Shown here in pieces: positions 1-8,903 of a stretch of DNA of 64,000 nt. Both the position numbers and the translations under genes were made by a program. The stretch's first letter is position 1. Every line of letters starts with the position of its first letter. The notes beneath the pieces are model-generated. The model saw only the letters and a program-made list of their open reading frames with translations. It did no database searches and was not told where the DNA came from. The stretch is from Phycisphaerales bacterium UBA854 (lineage in GTDB: Bacteria > Planctomycetota > Phycisphaerae > Phycisphaerales > SM1A02), in assembly GCA_002295885.1 (NCBI GenBank), contig DBGM01000030.1, positions 27,848 to 91,847 of the forward strand. The letters run 5' to 3'.

Positions 1-21
1 GTTCGAATCCTGTCCCCGCTA
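1..21 (+). tRNA. 3' end of a tRNA (partial, identity unknown)
   Basis: The first base closes the T stem. Bases 2-8 are a canonical T loop (TTCGAAT), 9-13 the 3' half of the T stem, 14-20 the 3' acceptor strand and 21 the discriminator A. No CCA is encoded. The 5' acceptor strand would have to read AGCGGGG. The anticodon lies outside the window, so the amino acid cannot be assigned. Confidence 0.8.
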
Positions 22-25
22 TTGG

Positions 26-57
26 AAGACCGTCGTCCGACCGGACGGCGGTCTTTT
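26..57 (+). terminator. Intrinsic terminator behind the partial tRNA
   Basis: A 13-bp stem (26-38 pairing with 43-55, one G-U pair) with a 4-nt loop is followed by a short T run (54-57). It sits 4 nt after the tRNA, so it most likely ends that transcript. It may also end transcription of the convergent membrane-protein gene. Confidence 0.85.
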
Positions 58-76
58 CATTGCCACACGGCCCGGA

Positions 77-508
77 TCACTTGATGAGCCGGAAGATCAG
101 CGGATAGCGGTAGACGGGAGTCTCCTCGGTGCTCGACATGGTCTGAACCGCGGCGATGATCGGAAAGACGATCAGGCAGACGCCCAGGGCGATCAGCATG
201 AAGATTCCGATGACCAGGAAGATCAGGGGTAGGCAGCAGAGGCCAATGATGAACGAGGCGATCAGCAGGTTCAGCGCCTCCTTCGCGTTGTCCGCCACGA
301 AGCGGTCGTCCTTGCCCAGCGTGTTCAGCAGGACCAGAGGAAGAATCAGGTTCGCCAGCGGAACCACGAAGGCCATCAGAAACGACCAGTGACAGAGGGA
401 TGCGATGCCCGCGCCGGGCCGAAGGGCTGCATCGCCGGTACTCTGGCCGTCCGTCGGCGACGGTGGAATCGTGATGTCGCTGTCGCCGCTGGTGGATTCG
501 TCATTCAT
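77..508 (-). CDS. DUF4870-type small membrane protein
   Basis: A 143-residue protein. It has a polar, Asp/Ser/Pro-rich N-terminal tail of about 30 residues, then three hydrophobic segments (about 36-62, 80-105 and 103-125). The motif DNAKEALNL between the first two segments is the hallmark of the DUF4870 family, whose function is unknown. The gene is divergent from the kinase/phospho-lyase gene with only 51 bp between start codons. A perfect TATAAT on the minus strand (516-521) ends 7 nt before the ATG and there is no Shine-Dalgarno sequence, so the mRNA may be leaderless. Confidence 0.8.
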   Translation of the reverse strand: MNDESTSGDSDITIPPSPTDGQSTGDAALRPGAGIASLCHWSFLMAFVVPLANLILPLVLLNTLGKDDRFVADNAKEALNLLIASFIIGLCCLPLIFLVIGIFMLIALGVCLIVFPIIAAVQTMSSTEETPVYRYPLIFRLIK

Positions 509-515
509 GGAACTG

Positions 516-521
516 ATTATA
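516..521 (-). promoter_or_regulatory. -10 element for the DUF4870 gene
   Basis: The minus strand reads TATAAT, the full -10 consensus, ending 7 nt before the ATG at 508. No -35 match is visible at the usual spacing. The position would place the transcription start at or next to the start codon. Confidence 0.45.
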
Positions 522-559
522 GAAGTTCTCCGGGCATCGTGTACCCTTCAGAACCTCCC

Positions 560-2857
560 ATGCATGACAGCACGAAAAACGACGACCTGCTGTCCGCAGC
601 CGCAGCGGTACTTCGCAAGGACTGGGGCATCGAAGGAACGCTCGAACGACTTCCGGGCGAGAACTTCAACGCGCTGGTCAACCTCGACGGATCACCGTAC
701 GCCGTCGTGAAACTATGCCCGAAGACCCACGTCGACGTGGCCCTTGAGGACGCGGTCCTGCACCGTCTCGCATCGGCCGGACTTCCGGTGCCCACTCCGC
801 TGCCGACCCGATCGGGACACGCGTCGACCTCGTTCGAACATCCGACCGGAACCACCACGGCTCGGGTCCAGGCCCATCTGCCCGGAACCCAATGGCGCTG
901 CGTTCCGTCCCGCCCCCGCCTGCTCGAAGACATCGGCCGTCGACTCGCGCAACTTCACCTGGCCCTCGACGGATTCGCACCCGACGGCGCCGATCGGAGC
1001 CACACCTGGGATCTCACCCGGGCCCAGCAGCATCGTCCCTCCGTCGAGCTGGTCGGAGATCCCGAACTCCGCCAGATCCTGGACTCCGTCATGCAGCTGC
1101 ATTCGGCGGTCGTCCTTCCGGGCCTGTCCGAGTGCCCCGGGGGGCTTCTGCACGGGGACGCCAACGACGAGAACCTTCTGATCGAAGACGAATCGGTCGT
1201 CGGCATCGTCGACTTCGGAGACTGCCTTGCAGGCCCCTACGTCGTCGATCTGGGCATCACCGTTGCCTACGCGATGCAGCAGGACGACTGCGATCTCCAG
1301 TCGATCGCGCATCTCGTAGGTGGGTACCACGCCGTGCGCCCCCTGCTGACCCGCGAACTCGATCTGGTCGTTCCGATCGGACTGGCCCGCCTCGCCACCA
1401 GCGCCCTGATCGGAGCTCACCGTGCCCGCATCGACCCCGACCATGCGACCTGGCAATCGCACGCGGATTCAACCACCGACGCCCTGCGTCGATTCGGCTC
1501 CATCGCCCCCGCCGGGGCCGCGAATCACCTTCGTGATGCGTGCGGCCATCGCATGACGCCGGAGATCGATCGCGATCGCATGCTGTCAATCAGACGGGAC
1601 CGGCTCGGACGCAATCTCTCGCTCGCCCACGGAACACCACTTCACATCGTCCGTGGACGGGGCCAGTTCCTCATCGATTCGGATGGCCGGCCCCATCTCG
1701 ATCTGGTCAACAACGTCTGCCACGTGGGCCATTGCCATCCCCGGGTGGTCGAGGCCATTTCCGAGCAGGCGGCCCGGCTCAACACCAACACCCGCTACCT
1801 GCATGAGTCCATCCTCCGGTACGCCGAACGGCTCACGGCCACCATGCCGGATCCGCTATCGGTGTGCTACTTCGTGAACTCGGGATCGGAAGCAAACGAA
1901 CTCGCATTGCGGCTCGCCCGCGCCGCCACCGGTTCGAACGATGCGGTGGTCGTGGACGGCGCCTACCACGGCAGCACTCCCAACTGCGTGGCCATGAGTC
2001 CGTACAAGTTCAACGGCAAGGGCGGCCGTGGCCCCTCGGACTGGGTCCACGTGATCCCGATGCCGGATGCGTACCGTGGCCCCCACCGCGGAGACGATGC
2101 CGGCCTCGCCTACGCGCTCGATGCGGCCGAGACGATGGGAACCGCCTGCCGGAACGGCCGCACGATCGCCGGACTGTTCGTGGAGTCGATGCTGTCCTGC
2201 GGAGGCCAGATCCCCCTCCCCGAAGGCTACCTCGCAGCCGTGGCCGACCACGCACGCCACGCGGGCGCGTTGTACATCGCCGACGAGGTGCAGGTCGGCT
2301 TCGGACGGCTGGGCGACGCCTTCTGGGGCTTCCAGCTGCACGATGTGGTTCCCGACATCGTGGTGCTCGGAAAGCCGATGGGCAACGGACATCCCATGGG
2401 AGCCGTCGTGACCACCCCGGAGATCGCCGCGTCCTTCGACAACGGAATGGAGTTCTTCTCGACCTTCGGCGGCAATCCGGTGTCGTGCCGCTGCGGGCTT
2501 GCCGTTCTGGATGTGATCGAGGACGAATCGCTCCAGGATCAGGCCGCACGGCACGGTCGACGATTCAAGGACGGCCTCCATGCCCTCCGGGCCCGCCATC
2601 CGGCCGTCGGCGACGTCCGTGGACACGGACTGTTTCTCGGGATCGATCTCGTGCTCGATCCGATCGCCCGGACCCCGCATCCCGAAATGGCCCGGCAGGT
2701 GGTTCGGGACATGACCCGTCGGGGCGTGCTCCTCAGCACCGATGGTCCCCACGACAACGTCATCAAGATCAAACCGCCACTGGTGCTCACGGAGGCGGAC
2801 ATCGACATGACCATCCGCGGACTCGACGACGCACTGACTCGATTCGATTCCAACTGA
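560..2857 (+). CDS. Fused APH-type kinase and class-III PLP phospho-lyase/aminotransferase
   Basis: A 765-residue two-domain protein. Residues about 1-330 are an aminoglycoside/choline-kinase-like fold: the Brenner-type motif HGDANDEN starts at H198 and the metal-binding motif VDFGD at about 217. Residues about 335-765 are a class-III PLP enzyme with DEVQVGFGR before the Schiff-base Lys (K605 in GKPMGNGHP), FGGNPVSC and LLSTDGP. These match the ethanolamine-phosphate / 5-phosphohydroxylysine phospho-lyase (AGXT2L) branch better than true aminotransferases. Known biology: in animals a kinase of the APH fold makes phosphohydroxylysine and an AGXT2L enzyme cleaves it. I infer that this fusion phosphorylates an amino alcohol or hydroxy-amino acid and then removes phosphate and ammonia. 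The start is the ATG at 560. An upstream in-frame ATG would overlap the divergent gene. Confidence 0.9.
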   Translation: MHDSTKNDDLLSAAAAVLRKDWGIEGTLERLPGENFNALVNLDGSPYAVVKLCPKTHVDVALEDAVLHRLASAGLPVPTPLPTRSGHASTSFEHPTGTTTARVQAHLPGTQWRCVPSRPRLLEDIGRRLAQLHLALDGFAPDGADRSHTWDLTRAQQHRPSVELVGDPELRQILDSVMQLHSAVVLPGLSECPGGLLHGDANDENLLIEDESVVGIVDFGDCLAGPYVVDLGITVAYAMQQDDCDLQSIAHLVGGYHAVRPLLTRELDLVVPIGLARLATSALIGAHRARIDPDHATWQSHADSTTDALRRFGSIAPAGAANHLRDACGHRMTPEIDRDRMLSIRRDRLGRNLSLAHGTPLHIVRGRGQFLIDSDGRPHLDLVNNVCHVGHCHPRVVEAISEQAARLNTNTRYLHESILRYAERLTATMPDPLSVCYFVNSGSEANELALRLARAATGSNDAVVVDGAYHGSTPNCVAMSPYKFNGKGGRGPSDWVHVIPMPDAYRGPHRGDDAGLAYALDAAETMGTACRNGRTIAGLFVESMLSCGGQIPLPEGYLAAVADHARHAGALYIADEVQVGFGRLGDAFWGFQLHDVVPDIVVLGKPMGNGHPMGAVVTTPEIAASFDNGMEFFSTFGGNPVSCRCGLAVLDVIEDESLQDQAARHGRRFKDGLHALRARHPAVGDVRGHGLFLGIDLVLDPIARTPHPEMARQVVRDMTRRGVLLSTDGPHDNVIKIKPPLVLTEADIDMTIRGLDDALTRFDSN

Positions 2858-2861
2858 TCGA

Positions 2862-2867
2862 TAGGCT
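2862..2867 (+). promoter_or_regulatory. Candidate -10 (TAGGCT) before the first TPR-sulfotransferase
   Basis: TAGGCT ends 7 nt before the ATG at 2875 in a 17-bp gap that has no Shine-Dalgarno sequence. The same hexamer occurs before rlmN. No -35 box is clear. Confidence 0.35.
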
Positions 2868-2874
2868 GTACCCG

Positions 2875-4632
2875 ATGCCATCCCCCTCCGGCCTCAACCA
2901 GACCCTTGCCCAGGCCACCCGCCACATCGAGTCCCAACAGTGGGACAAGGCCGAGCGCATCCTGCGCCGGGCCCTGAAGGCGGCCCCCGACGACGTCGGC
3001 ATCCTCTCGAGACTGGCCGCGGTCCAGGCGCGCCTTGGCAACTACCGCCGGGCCATGGATTCCATCAACGCAGCGATCAAGCGTGACCCGGACAACATCG
3101 AATCGCTGACCACCCGCGTGGACATCCTCGCACGGCAGGCTCGGATCGGCGACGCGATCGAATCGACCAACGGCATCATCCAGCGGTTCCCGGACAACGC
3201 CGGCCTCCTCGCGATGCGGAGCGGCCTGCTGCTGCACGCCGGCGAATCCAACGCGGCCTGGGACGACATGAACCGCGCCATCCAGCTCGACCCGGACAAC
3301 CTGGACCTCCTGGGCCGCTTCGTGGACACCACCATCGCACGCGGCATCGTCCCCATGGATCATGGGCCGGCCGATCGTCTGGTGAAGGCCCAGCCGTTCG
3401 AGGCCCGCAACCACGCCCGACTCGGAACCGTGCTGCGGATCAACGACGATCTCCCCGGAGCGGAGGCCGCCTACCGCGAGGCGCTCCGGCTCGACCCCCG
3501 CAACACCGACTCCCTCGCCGGGCTGGCCGATGTCATGGAATCCGCCGGACAATCATCGGAGGCCCTGGACGTCCTCCGCCCCACCATCGAGTCCGATCGC
3601 TCCCCGCTGAATCCCATGCTGAGCTGGACCAGGATCCTCAGTCGACTCGGGCGGCACGACGAACTCGTGCGGGATGCACGCCGCTGGATCGAACGCTCCG
3701 GACTGACCACGGGGCAGCTTGCACCGCTGCTCTTCCGCATCGGCAACGCCCTCGACGCCCTGGGACGACATGACGAGGCCTTCGAGGCGTGGACCGCGGG
3801 CAACACCCCGTTCCACGACCGCTGGAACGATCGCGTCCACGCCGAACGGACCGATGCGATCATCGCCGAGTTCACCTCTCCGCAGCCCCATGGCCCTTCG
3901 TCCGATGCGACGACTCCGATCTTCATCGTCGGCATGTTCCGCAGCGGAACCACGCTGCTCGAGCAGGTGCTCGCCGCCCACCCCGCCGTCCACGCCGTCG
4001 GCGAGAGCCCCGCTCTGCCCGCGATCATCCGCAGCCTGTCCGGCACCTACCCCGGAAACATCCGTGAACTCGACCCCGCGGCCTTGCGAAAGCTCGGACA
4101 AACGTACCTCGAGCGGATCAGCGTCGACGCCGCAGACGCCAGCCACGTGACGGACAAGCTTCCCATGAACTACATGAACGTGGGCCTGATCGACCGCATG
4201 CTGCCGCAGGCCCGGATCCTCCACTGCCGGCGGGACGCGCTCGACGTCTGCCTGTCCTGCTACAGCAACCAGATGACCTCCACTCTGGCCTTCACGAGCA
4301 ACCTGGAATCGATGGGTCGAACCTACGTCCAGTACCGCCGGCTCATGGACCATTGGAGCAACGCCGGGTACGAGGTCCTGGATGTCGTGTACGAGGACCT
4401 CGTCGGGAACCCCGAAGCCCAGTCGAGACGAATCGTCGAATGGACGGGACTCGACTGGGATCCGGCCTGCCTCGACTACCATCGTTCGAAACGGATCGCC
4501 CAGACACCGAGCATGGACCAGGTCCGCCAGCCGATGCACACGCGGTCCATCCACCGCAGCCGGGCCTACTGGGACCATCTGGCTCCCCTCCGTGCCGCCC
4601 TCGGCGACCTCACCCCCGATCGAGCTCCCTGA
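2875..4632 (+). CDS. TPR-repeat sulfotransferase, copy 1
   Basis: A 585-residue protein. The N-terminal half (about 1-330) is made of TPR-like helical pairs, starting with a QQWDKAERILRRAL unit and recurring DPDN / LDPRN turns. The C-terminal half is a sulfotransferase domain: the phosphosulfate-binding loop VGMFRSGTTLLEQ lies at about 350-360, and the 3'-phosphate region ARILHCRRDALDVCLSCY at about 443-460. It would transfer sulfate from PAPS to a hydroxyl, amine or tyrosine; the TPR part probably recruits a protein or peptide acceptor. No signal peptide is seen, so it is probably cytoplasmic. It lies 2 nt upstream of a paralogue, so the two are co-transcribed. The acceptor is unknown. Confidence 0.85.
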   Translation: MPSPSGLNQTLAQATRHIESQQWDKAERILRRALKAAPDDVGILSRLAAVQARLGNYRRAMDSINAAIKRDPDNIESLTTRVDILARQARIGDAIESTNGIIQRFPDNAGLLAMRSGLLLHAGESNAAWDDMNRAIQLDPDNLDLLGRFVDTTIARGIVPMDHGPADRLVKAQPFEARNHARLGTVLRINDDLPGAEAAYREALRLDPRNTDSLAGLADVMESAGQSSEALDVLRPTIESDRSPLNPMLSWTRILSRLGRHDELVRDARRWIERSGLTTGQLAPLLFRIGNALDALGRHDEAFEAWTAGNTPFHDRWNDRVHAERTDAIIAEFTSPQPHGPSSDATTPIFIVGMFRSGTTLLEQVLAAHPAVHAVGESPALPAIIRSLSGTYPGNIRELDPAALRKLGQTYLERISVDAADASHVTDKLPMNYMNVGLIDRMLPQARILHCRRDALDVCLSCYSNQMTSTLAFTSNLESMGRTYVQYRRLMDHWSNAGYEVLDVVYEDLVGNPEAQSRRIVEWTGLDWDPACLDYHRSKRIAQTPSMDQVRQPMHTRSIHRSRAYWDHLAPLRAALGDLTPDRAP

Positions 4633-4634
4633 CC

Positions 4635-6425
4635 ATGTCCGCACCCGCCCAGCTCAACCAACTGCTCGCCAAGGCCAGCCAGCACCTTCAGCTGCAGCAA
4701 TGGGACAAGGCCGAACGCGTACTGCGCAAGGCACTCAAGCAGTCACCCGACAACGCCGAGATCCTCCAGCGACTCGGCGGAGTGCAGCGCCGCCTCGGAC
4801 AACCGCGGAAGGCTCTGGAGACGATTGACCGGGCTCTCACCGTCGCCCCGGACAACCTCGTGCTCGAGACGGAATACGCGGAGGCCCTGATGGATCTCGG
4901 GCGGACCGGAGACGCCCTCGAGCGACTCGGACGGTGCATCGAAGCCCATCCCGAGAACACCGACCTGCGGGTGATGCGGTCCCGAATCCGGCTTGGAGTC
5001 GGTGATCTTCATGGGGCCTGCGAGGACTGCCAGATCGCCAGCGATCTTCGGCCCGACGATCTGGAACTGCTCGCCAGACTGGTCGACTCGATCATCGCCC
5101 GGGCCTACGTCCCCATGGAGACGGACGCCGCTCAGCGTCTGGTCGAGCAGCAACCCTTCAACGCCAAGAACCACGCCAGACTGGCCACCATCCACCGTCT
5201 CAACAACGAGCTCGAGGCCGCGACGGCATGCTACGAACGCTCCCTCGAGCTGCAGCCGGGCAACGCCGAAGCCATTTCCGGCATGGCGGAGGTCCTCGAA
5301 TCGTCGGGAGACACGGATGCCGCGGCGAACCTGCTGACCCCCCATGTCCACAGCACCAATGCACCCTTCCAGGTGCTGACGGCATGGATGCGCACCCAGA
5401 TGCGACTCGAACGATGGGACGAGGCCGCACGGACCGCCCGGGCGTGGCTCGACGCCAGCCCCCGTTCACCACGCCAGTCGGCGGTCGTCAATCATCGCAT
5501 CGGCAACGCCCTGGATCGCGCCGGCCGGGCCGACGAGGCCTTCAAGGCGTGGGCACGCGGCAACGAGCCCTACTCCCGGACCTGGAATCCCGACGAACAC
5601 ACCCGCCTGACGGACTCGATCATCGGAACCTTCTCCACCGAACGACTTGCACAGCTCCCCAGAAGCACACGGACCGACCGGAGACCCGTCTTCATCATGG
5701 GCATGTTCCGCAGCGGGACGACGCTGCTGGAGCAGATCATCTCGATGCACCCGGCCGTCCATGCCGCCGGCGAACGGGCGGAGATGCTCGAGATCGCCGG
5801 CACGCTCCAGTCCACGACCGGCTCCGAACTGACCTATCCCGCATGCATTGCCGAGACCGGACCGGACATCCTCGACGCCTGCGCCGACGACTACCTGCGG
5901 GGGCTCACCGACGGTGCCGGCGATGCCGAGGTCATCACCGACAAGCTGCCCCTGAACTACCTCAACATCGGCCTCATCTCGGTGATTCTCCCGGGAGCGC
6001 GGATCATCCACTGCAACCGGGACCCCCTCGACACCTGCCTGTCGTGCTTCGGAAATTCGTTCTCGTCCCGGATGTCGTTCACCGCGAACCTCGAGCACCT
6101 CGCCCAGGCCTACCTGGACTACGACCGGATCATGGAGCACTGGAGGTCCGTCGACATCGTTCCCATGCACGAACTCGACTACGAGTCGCTGGCCCGCAAT
6201 CCCGAGGACGAAATCGCGCGGGTACTCGAGTTCCTCGGGCTGCCCTGGGACGATGCCTGCATGCAGTTCCATCGCTCGACACGAATTGCTCAGACCCTCA
6301 GCCGGGATCAGGTCAGGCAGCCGATGTACACACGTTCGATCGGTCGCAGCCGGGCCTACTGGGACCAGCTCGAACCGGTCCGGCGCCGGCTCGGCGCCCT
6401 CGTGCCAGATACCCGCGATCAGTGA
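4635..6425 (+). CDS. TPR-repeat sulfotransferase, copy 2
   Basis: A 596-residue paralogue of the upstream gene with the same architecture: TPR units from residue 8 (QQWDKAERVLRKAL), then a sulfotransferase domain with MGMFRSGTTLLEQ at about 354-366 and GARIIHCNRDPLDTCLSC further on. Both proteins share the closing motif RTRIAQT / RSKRIAQT with DQVRQPM and YTRSIGRSRAYW. The ATG at 4635 follows the previous stop by 2 nt. Its stop codon overlaps the end of the convergent hutF gene by 7 bp. The tandem arrangement indicates a local duplication; the two copies have diverged clearly, so they may use different acceptors. Confidence 0.85.
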   Translation: MSAPAQLNQLLAKASQHLQLQQWDKAERVLRKALKQSPDNAEILQRLGGVQRRLGQPRKALETIDRALTVAPDNLVLETEYAEALMDLGRTGDALERLGRCIEAHPENTDLRVMRSRIRLGVGDLHGACEDCQIASDLRPDDLELLARLVDSIIARAYVPMETDAAQRLVEQQPFNAKNHARLATIHRLNNELEAATACYERSLELQPGNAEAISGMAEVLESSGDTDAAANLLTPHVHSTNAPFQVLTAWMRTQMRLERWDEAARTARAWLDASPRSPRQSAVVNHRIGNALDRAGRADEAFKAWARGNEPYSRTWNPDEHTRLTDSIIGTFSTERLAQLPRSTRTDRRPVFIMGMFRSGTTLLEQIISMHPAVHAAGERAEMLEIAGTLQSTTGSELTYPACIAETGPDILDACADDYLRGLTDGAGDAEVITDKLPLNYLNIGLISVILPGARIIHCNRDPLDTCLSCFGNSFSSRMSFTANLEHLAQAYLDYDRIMEHWRSVDIVPMHELDYESLARNPEDEIARVLEFLGLPWDDACMQFHRSTRIAQTLSRDQVRQPMYTRSIGRSRAYWDQLEPVRRRLGALVPDTRDQ

Positions 6426-7705
6426 TCCGGAACACCCCACCGACCACCCACGCAGGTATCGACGATCGCCTCCTGGTCGGCTCCGAGCAGGAGACCGGCT
6501 CCGAGCGATTCCGGGTCCACATGCTGCAGTGAATCCGATCCGAGATCGACCAGTACCAGATCCGCGAGCGCGCCGGCGGCAATACGCCCGGCGTCGATTC
6601 CCAGGGCCCGGGCGCCGCCGGTGGTGGCCATGTCCAGCAGGACCCGATCGACCCGTCCGTCGGCGTCGCGCCAGGCACCGCGCTGCTCCGAGTGAAGACG
6701 ATGGGAAAGTTCGAGCATGCGCAGCTCCTCGAGCATGGAGATGCGGGCGTTGGAATCGGATCCGATCGAGACCGACTCGTGACGACCGAGCATCCGGACG
6801 CGGTCCGGGAACCCGTCGCCGAGGTTGGCTTCCGTCAACGGGCAGAGACAGATGCCGCACCCGCGATCGAGCCACGCCTGAAGATCATCCGGATCGGTGT
6901 GGGTCGCGTGCACGGCGGTGCACTCGGGCCCCGGCTGCAGACGGTCGAGCAGCAGACGGGAGGGCGTGGCTCCCGTGGCCGACCGGCAGGCCTCGATCTC
7001 CTGCCGCTGCTCCTCGACGTGGAGGTGCATGACCAGCCCCCTGCGGTTCGCCTCGGCGTGCAGCTCGACGACCTCGTCCATCGGAACCGCGCGGAGCGAA
7101 TGGGCCACCACGCCCAGGCTCTGGTTCGTCGCCAGCGATGACGACAGCCGGTCGAATGATTCCCAGTAGGCCTCGAGTCCGACGGTGTCGAAGTGCCGCT
7201 GCCCACCGGCGAGCGGCCGATCGAATCCCCCGCGGGTGTAGTGGGCGGAGAGAAGCACGATCCGGATACCGGCCTCGTCGGCGGCCTCGAGCACGATGCG
7301 GTCCGCTCCGAACCGCTCGCCGCCGGCCAGATGATGCAGGTAGTGGAACTCCCCGACCGTGGTGATGCCGGCAAGACGCATCTCGCGAAAGGCCGAACGG
7401 GCGAGCTCCCTGAGTCGCGTGGCGTCCATGGACTCCACCAGCTCGTACATGGCCTCGCGCCAGGTCCAGAAATCCTCCGCCGCTCCGGGGAACAGTTCGC
7501 CGCGACCACGCAGACCACGCTGGAAGGAGTGGCTGTGCGCATTGACGAATCCGGGCAGCACCGCCATGCCGGGGTGGGTCGGCGGACCGGCGGAATCCAT
7601 CACGACCGATTCGAATCGTCCGGCCTCGCCGATGACGATCTCGACGCCGGGCCGGAAGCAACCGTCGACCCAGGTCAGCTCCGCCTGCACGCGTGCACCG
7701 TTCAT
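6419..7705 (-). CDS. hutF: Formimidoylglutamate deiminase
   Basis: A 428-residue amidohydrolase-superfamily enzyme. The metal motif NAHSHSFQRGLRG carries H57 and H59; family signatures DFWTWREAMY, EFHYLHH, HLHVEEQ, VHATHT and IGSDSNARIS follow. The set is characteristic of HutF, which deiminates N-formimidoyl-L-glutamate to N-formyl-L-glutamate and ammonia in the five-step histidine degradation route. The ATG at 7705 overlaps the stop of the upstream M20 hydrolase gene by 4 nt, so the two form an operon. No hutH, hutU, hutI or hutG is present in the window. Confidence 0.92.
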   Translation of the reverse strand: MNGARVQAELTWVDGCFRPGVEIVIGEAGRFESVVMDSAGPPTHPGMAVLPGFVNAHSHSFQRGLRGRGELFPGAAEDFWTWREAMYELVESMDATRLRELARSAFREMRLAGITTVGEFHYLHHLAGGERFGADRIVLEAADEAGIRIVLLSAHYTRGGFDRPLAGGQRHFDTVGLEAYWESFDRLSSSLATNQSLGVVAHSLRAVPMDEVVELHAEANRRGLVMHLHVEEQRQEIEACRSATGATPSRLLLDRLQPGPECTAVHATHTDPDDLQAWLDRGCGICLCPLTEANLGDGFPDRVRMLGRHESVSIGSDSNARISMLEELRMLELSHRLHSEQRGAWRDADGRVDRVLLDMATTGGARALGIDAGRIAAGALADLVLVDLGSDSLQHVDPESLGAGLLLGADQEAIVDTCVGGRWGVPDH

Positions 7706-8850
7706 GAGCAGAACTCCGTGATGAGCGACTCCATGAACCGACGTCCGGCGGCGTATTCCTCGATCGGCATGTACTCGTCGGGCTGGTGGGCCACCGAGAT
7801 GTCCCCCGGCCCCACCACGATGCAGTCGAGCCCGAGCCGCTGCAGCCACGCGCCGTCCGTTCCGTACGACACCCCGAGCTCCTCGTGCTGGCCGAGGAGA
7901 CGACACGCCGCTCGATGCAGATCGCAATCCGCATCGGTCAACATGCTGGGAGTCTCGTTGATGAGCTCGAGACTCCACTCCTCACCATCGAGCACGGGTC
8001 CGAGCTCGCCCTCGAGACGTGCGAGCCATTCCTGCGGATCCTGATCCGGAAGCAGACGCAGCCCGATGTCCAGGAGGCAGTGGTCGGGGGTCATGTTCCA
8101 GGCGGTTCCACCGCGGATGCGCACCAGCGACAGCACCGGACTGGGCAGCGGCCCGAAGGCATCGCTGGTTTCCGTACGCAGATCGAGGAGTTCGTCCCGC
8201 AACTGCTGCAGCCGATCGATCGCCTTGGCCATCGGGGCGACGGCATTGCGACCCACCGTCGGATCACCCGTGTGCCCACTGGCCCCGTTGATGTCCAGAC
8301 GTATCTTGAGAAAGCCCTTGTGCATGCGGACGACCCGCATCGAAGTCGGCTCCCCGATCACGGTGGCGGTCGGAAGGCGTCGATCCGCGGGCCACTCCCG
8401 GGACAGTGCCCGGGCCCCGTGCCCGCCCACCTCCTCGTCGCACGTGAGCACCAGGGCCAGCGGATGCGTGCAGCCACGCTCCGCCGCCTCGCGGACGAGA
8501 TTGATCGCCATGGCGTCGAACCCTTTCATGTCGCAGGCTCCGCGGGCGTGCAACCGACCGGATCGCTCGTGCAGTTCGAAGGCGGACGTGCGCCATCCGT
8601 CACCGGCCGGAACGCAGTCCAGGTGGCCCGAGAGGAGCAGCCCCCGACCGGTGCCGTCGAGCGACCCGGCGATGGCGACGAGATTCTCCTTGCCCTCGTG
8701 GACCGGCATGCGGATCAACTCCACACCGGGATGATCGAGCACCCGGCAGGCGAGATCGACGGCGTCCCGGTTGGAACGATCGCTGGTGGTGTCGATCGCC
8801 ACCAGTTCTCCCAGCAGGGCGATGTCCCGATCTGTTCCGGAGGTGTCCAT
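7702..8850 (-). CDS. M20 metallohydrolase, ArgE-like
   Basis: A 382-residue two-zinc amidohydrolase of the acetylornithine deacetylase branch: SGHLDCVP supplies H76 and D78, the bridging Asp is D107 in ACDMKG, and the catalytic pair is E139-E140 in CDEEVGG. SNRDAV near residue 27 and GEPTSM are also ArgE-like. The obvious call is N-acetylornithine deacetylase, but the translational coupling to hutF raises the possibility of a role in histidine degradation, such as N-formylglutamate hydrolysis; that is inference only. The start chosen is the ATG at 8850. An in-frame ATG at 8871 would add seven residues. Confidence 0.8.
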   Translation of the reverse strand: MDTSGTDRDIALLGELVAIDTTSDRSNRDAVDLACRVLDHPGVELIRMPVHEGKENLVAIAGSLDGTGRGLLLSGHLDCVPAGDGWRTSAFELHERSGRLHARGACDMKGFDAMAINLVREAAERGCTHPLALVLTCDEEVGGHGARALSREWPADRRLPTATVIGEPTSMRVVRMHKGFLKIRLDINGASGHTGDPTVGRNAVAPMAKAIDRLQQLRDELLDLRTETSDAFGPLPSPVLSLVRIRGGTAWNMTPDHCLLDIGLRLLPDQDPQEWLARLEGELGPVLDGEEWSLELINETPSMLTDADCDLHRAACRLLGQHEELGVSYGTDGAWLQRLGLDCIVVGPGDISVAHQPDEYMPIEEYAAGRRFMESLITEFCS

Positions 8851-8903
8851 GATCGCCCATGATCGTATCATGCGAGTCGACCGCGACCGACAAGGAGCCC
8901 AGC

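Noticed and set aside
2875..6425. DNA-level direct repeat between the two sulfotransferase genes.
   Set aside because: Similarity is at protein level from an old duplication; the nucleotide sequences are too diverged to be a repeat element.
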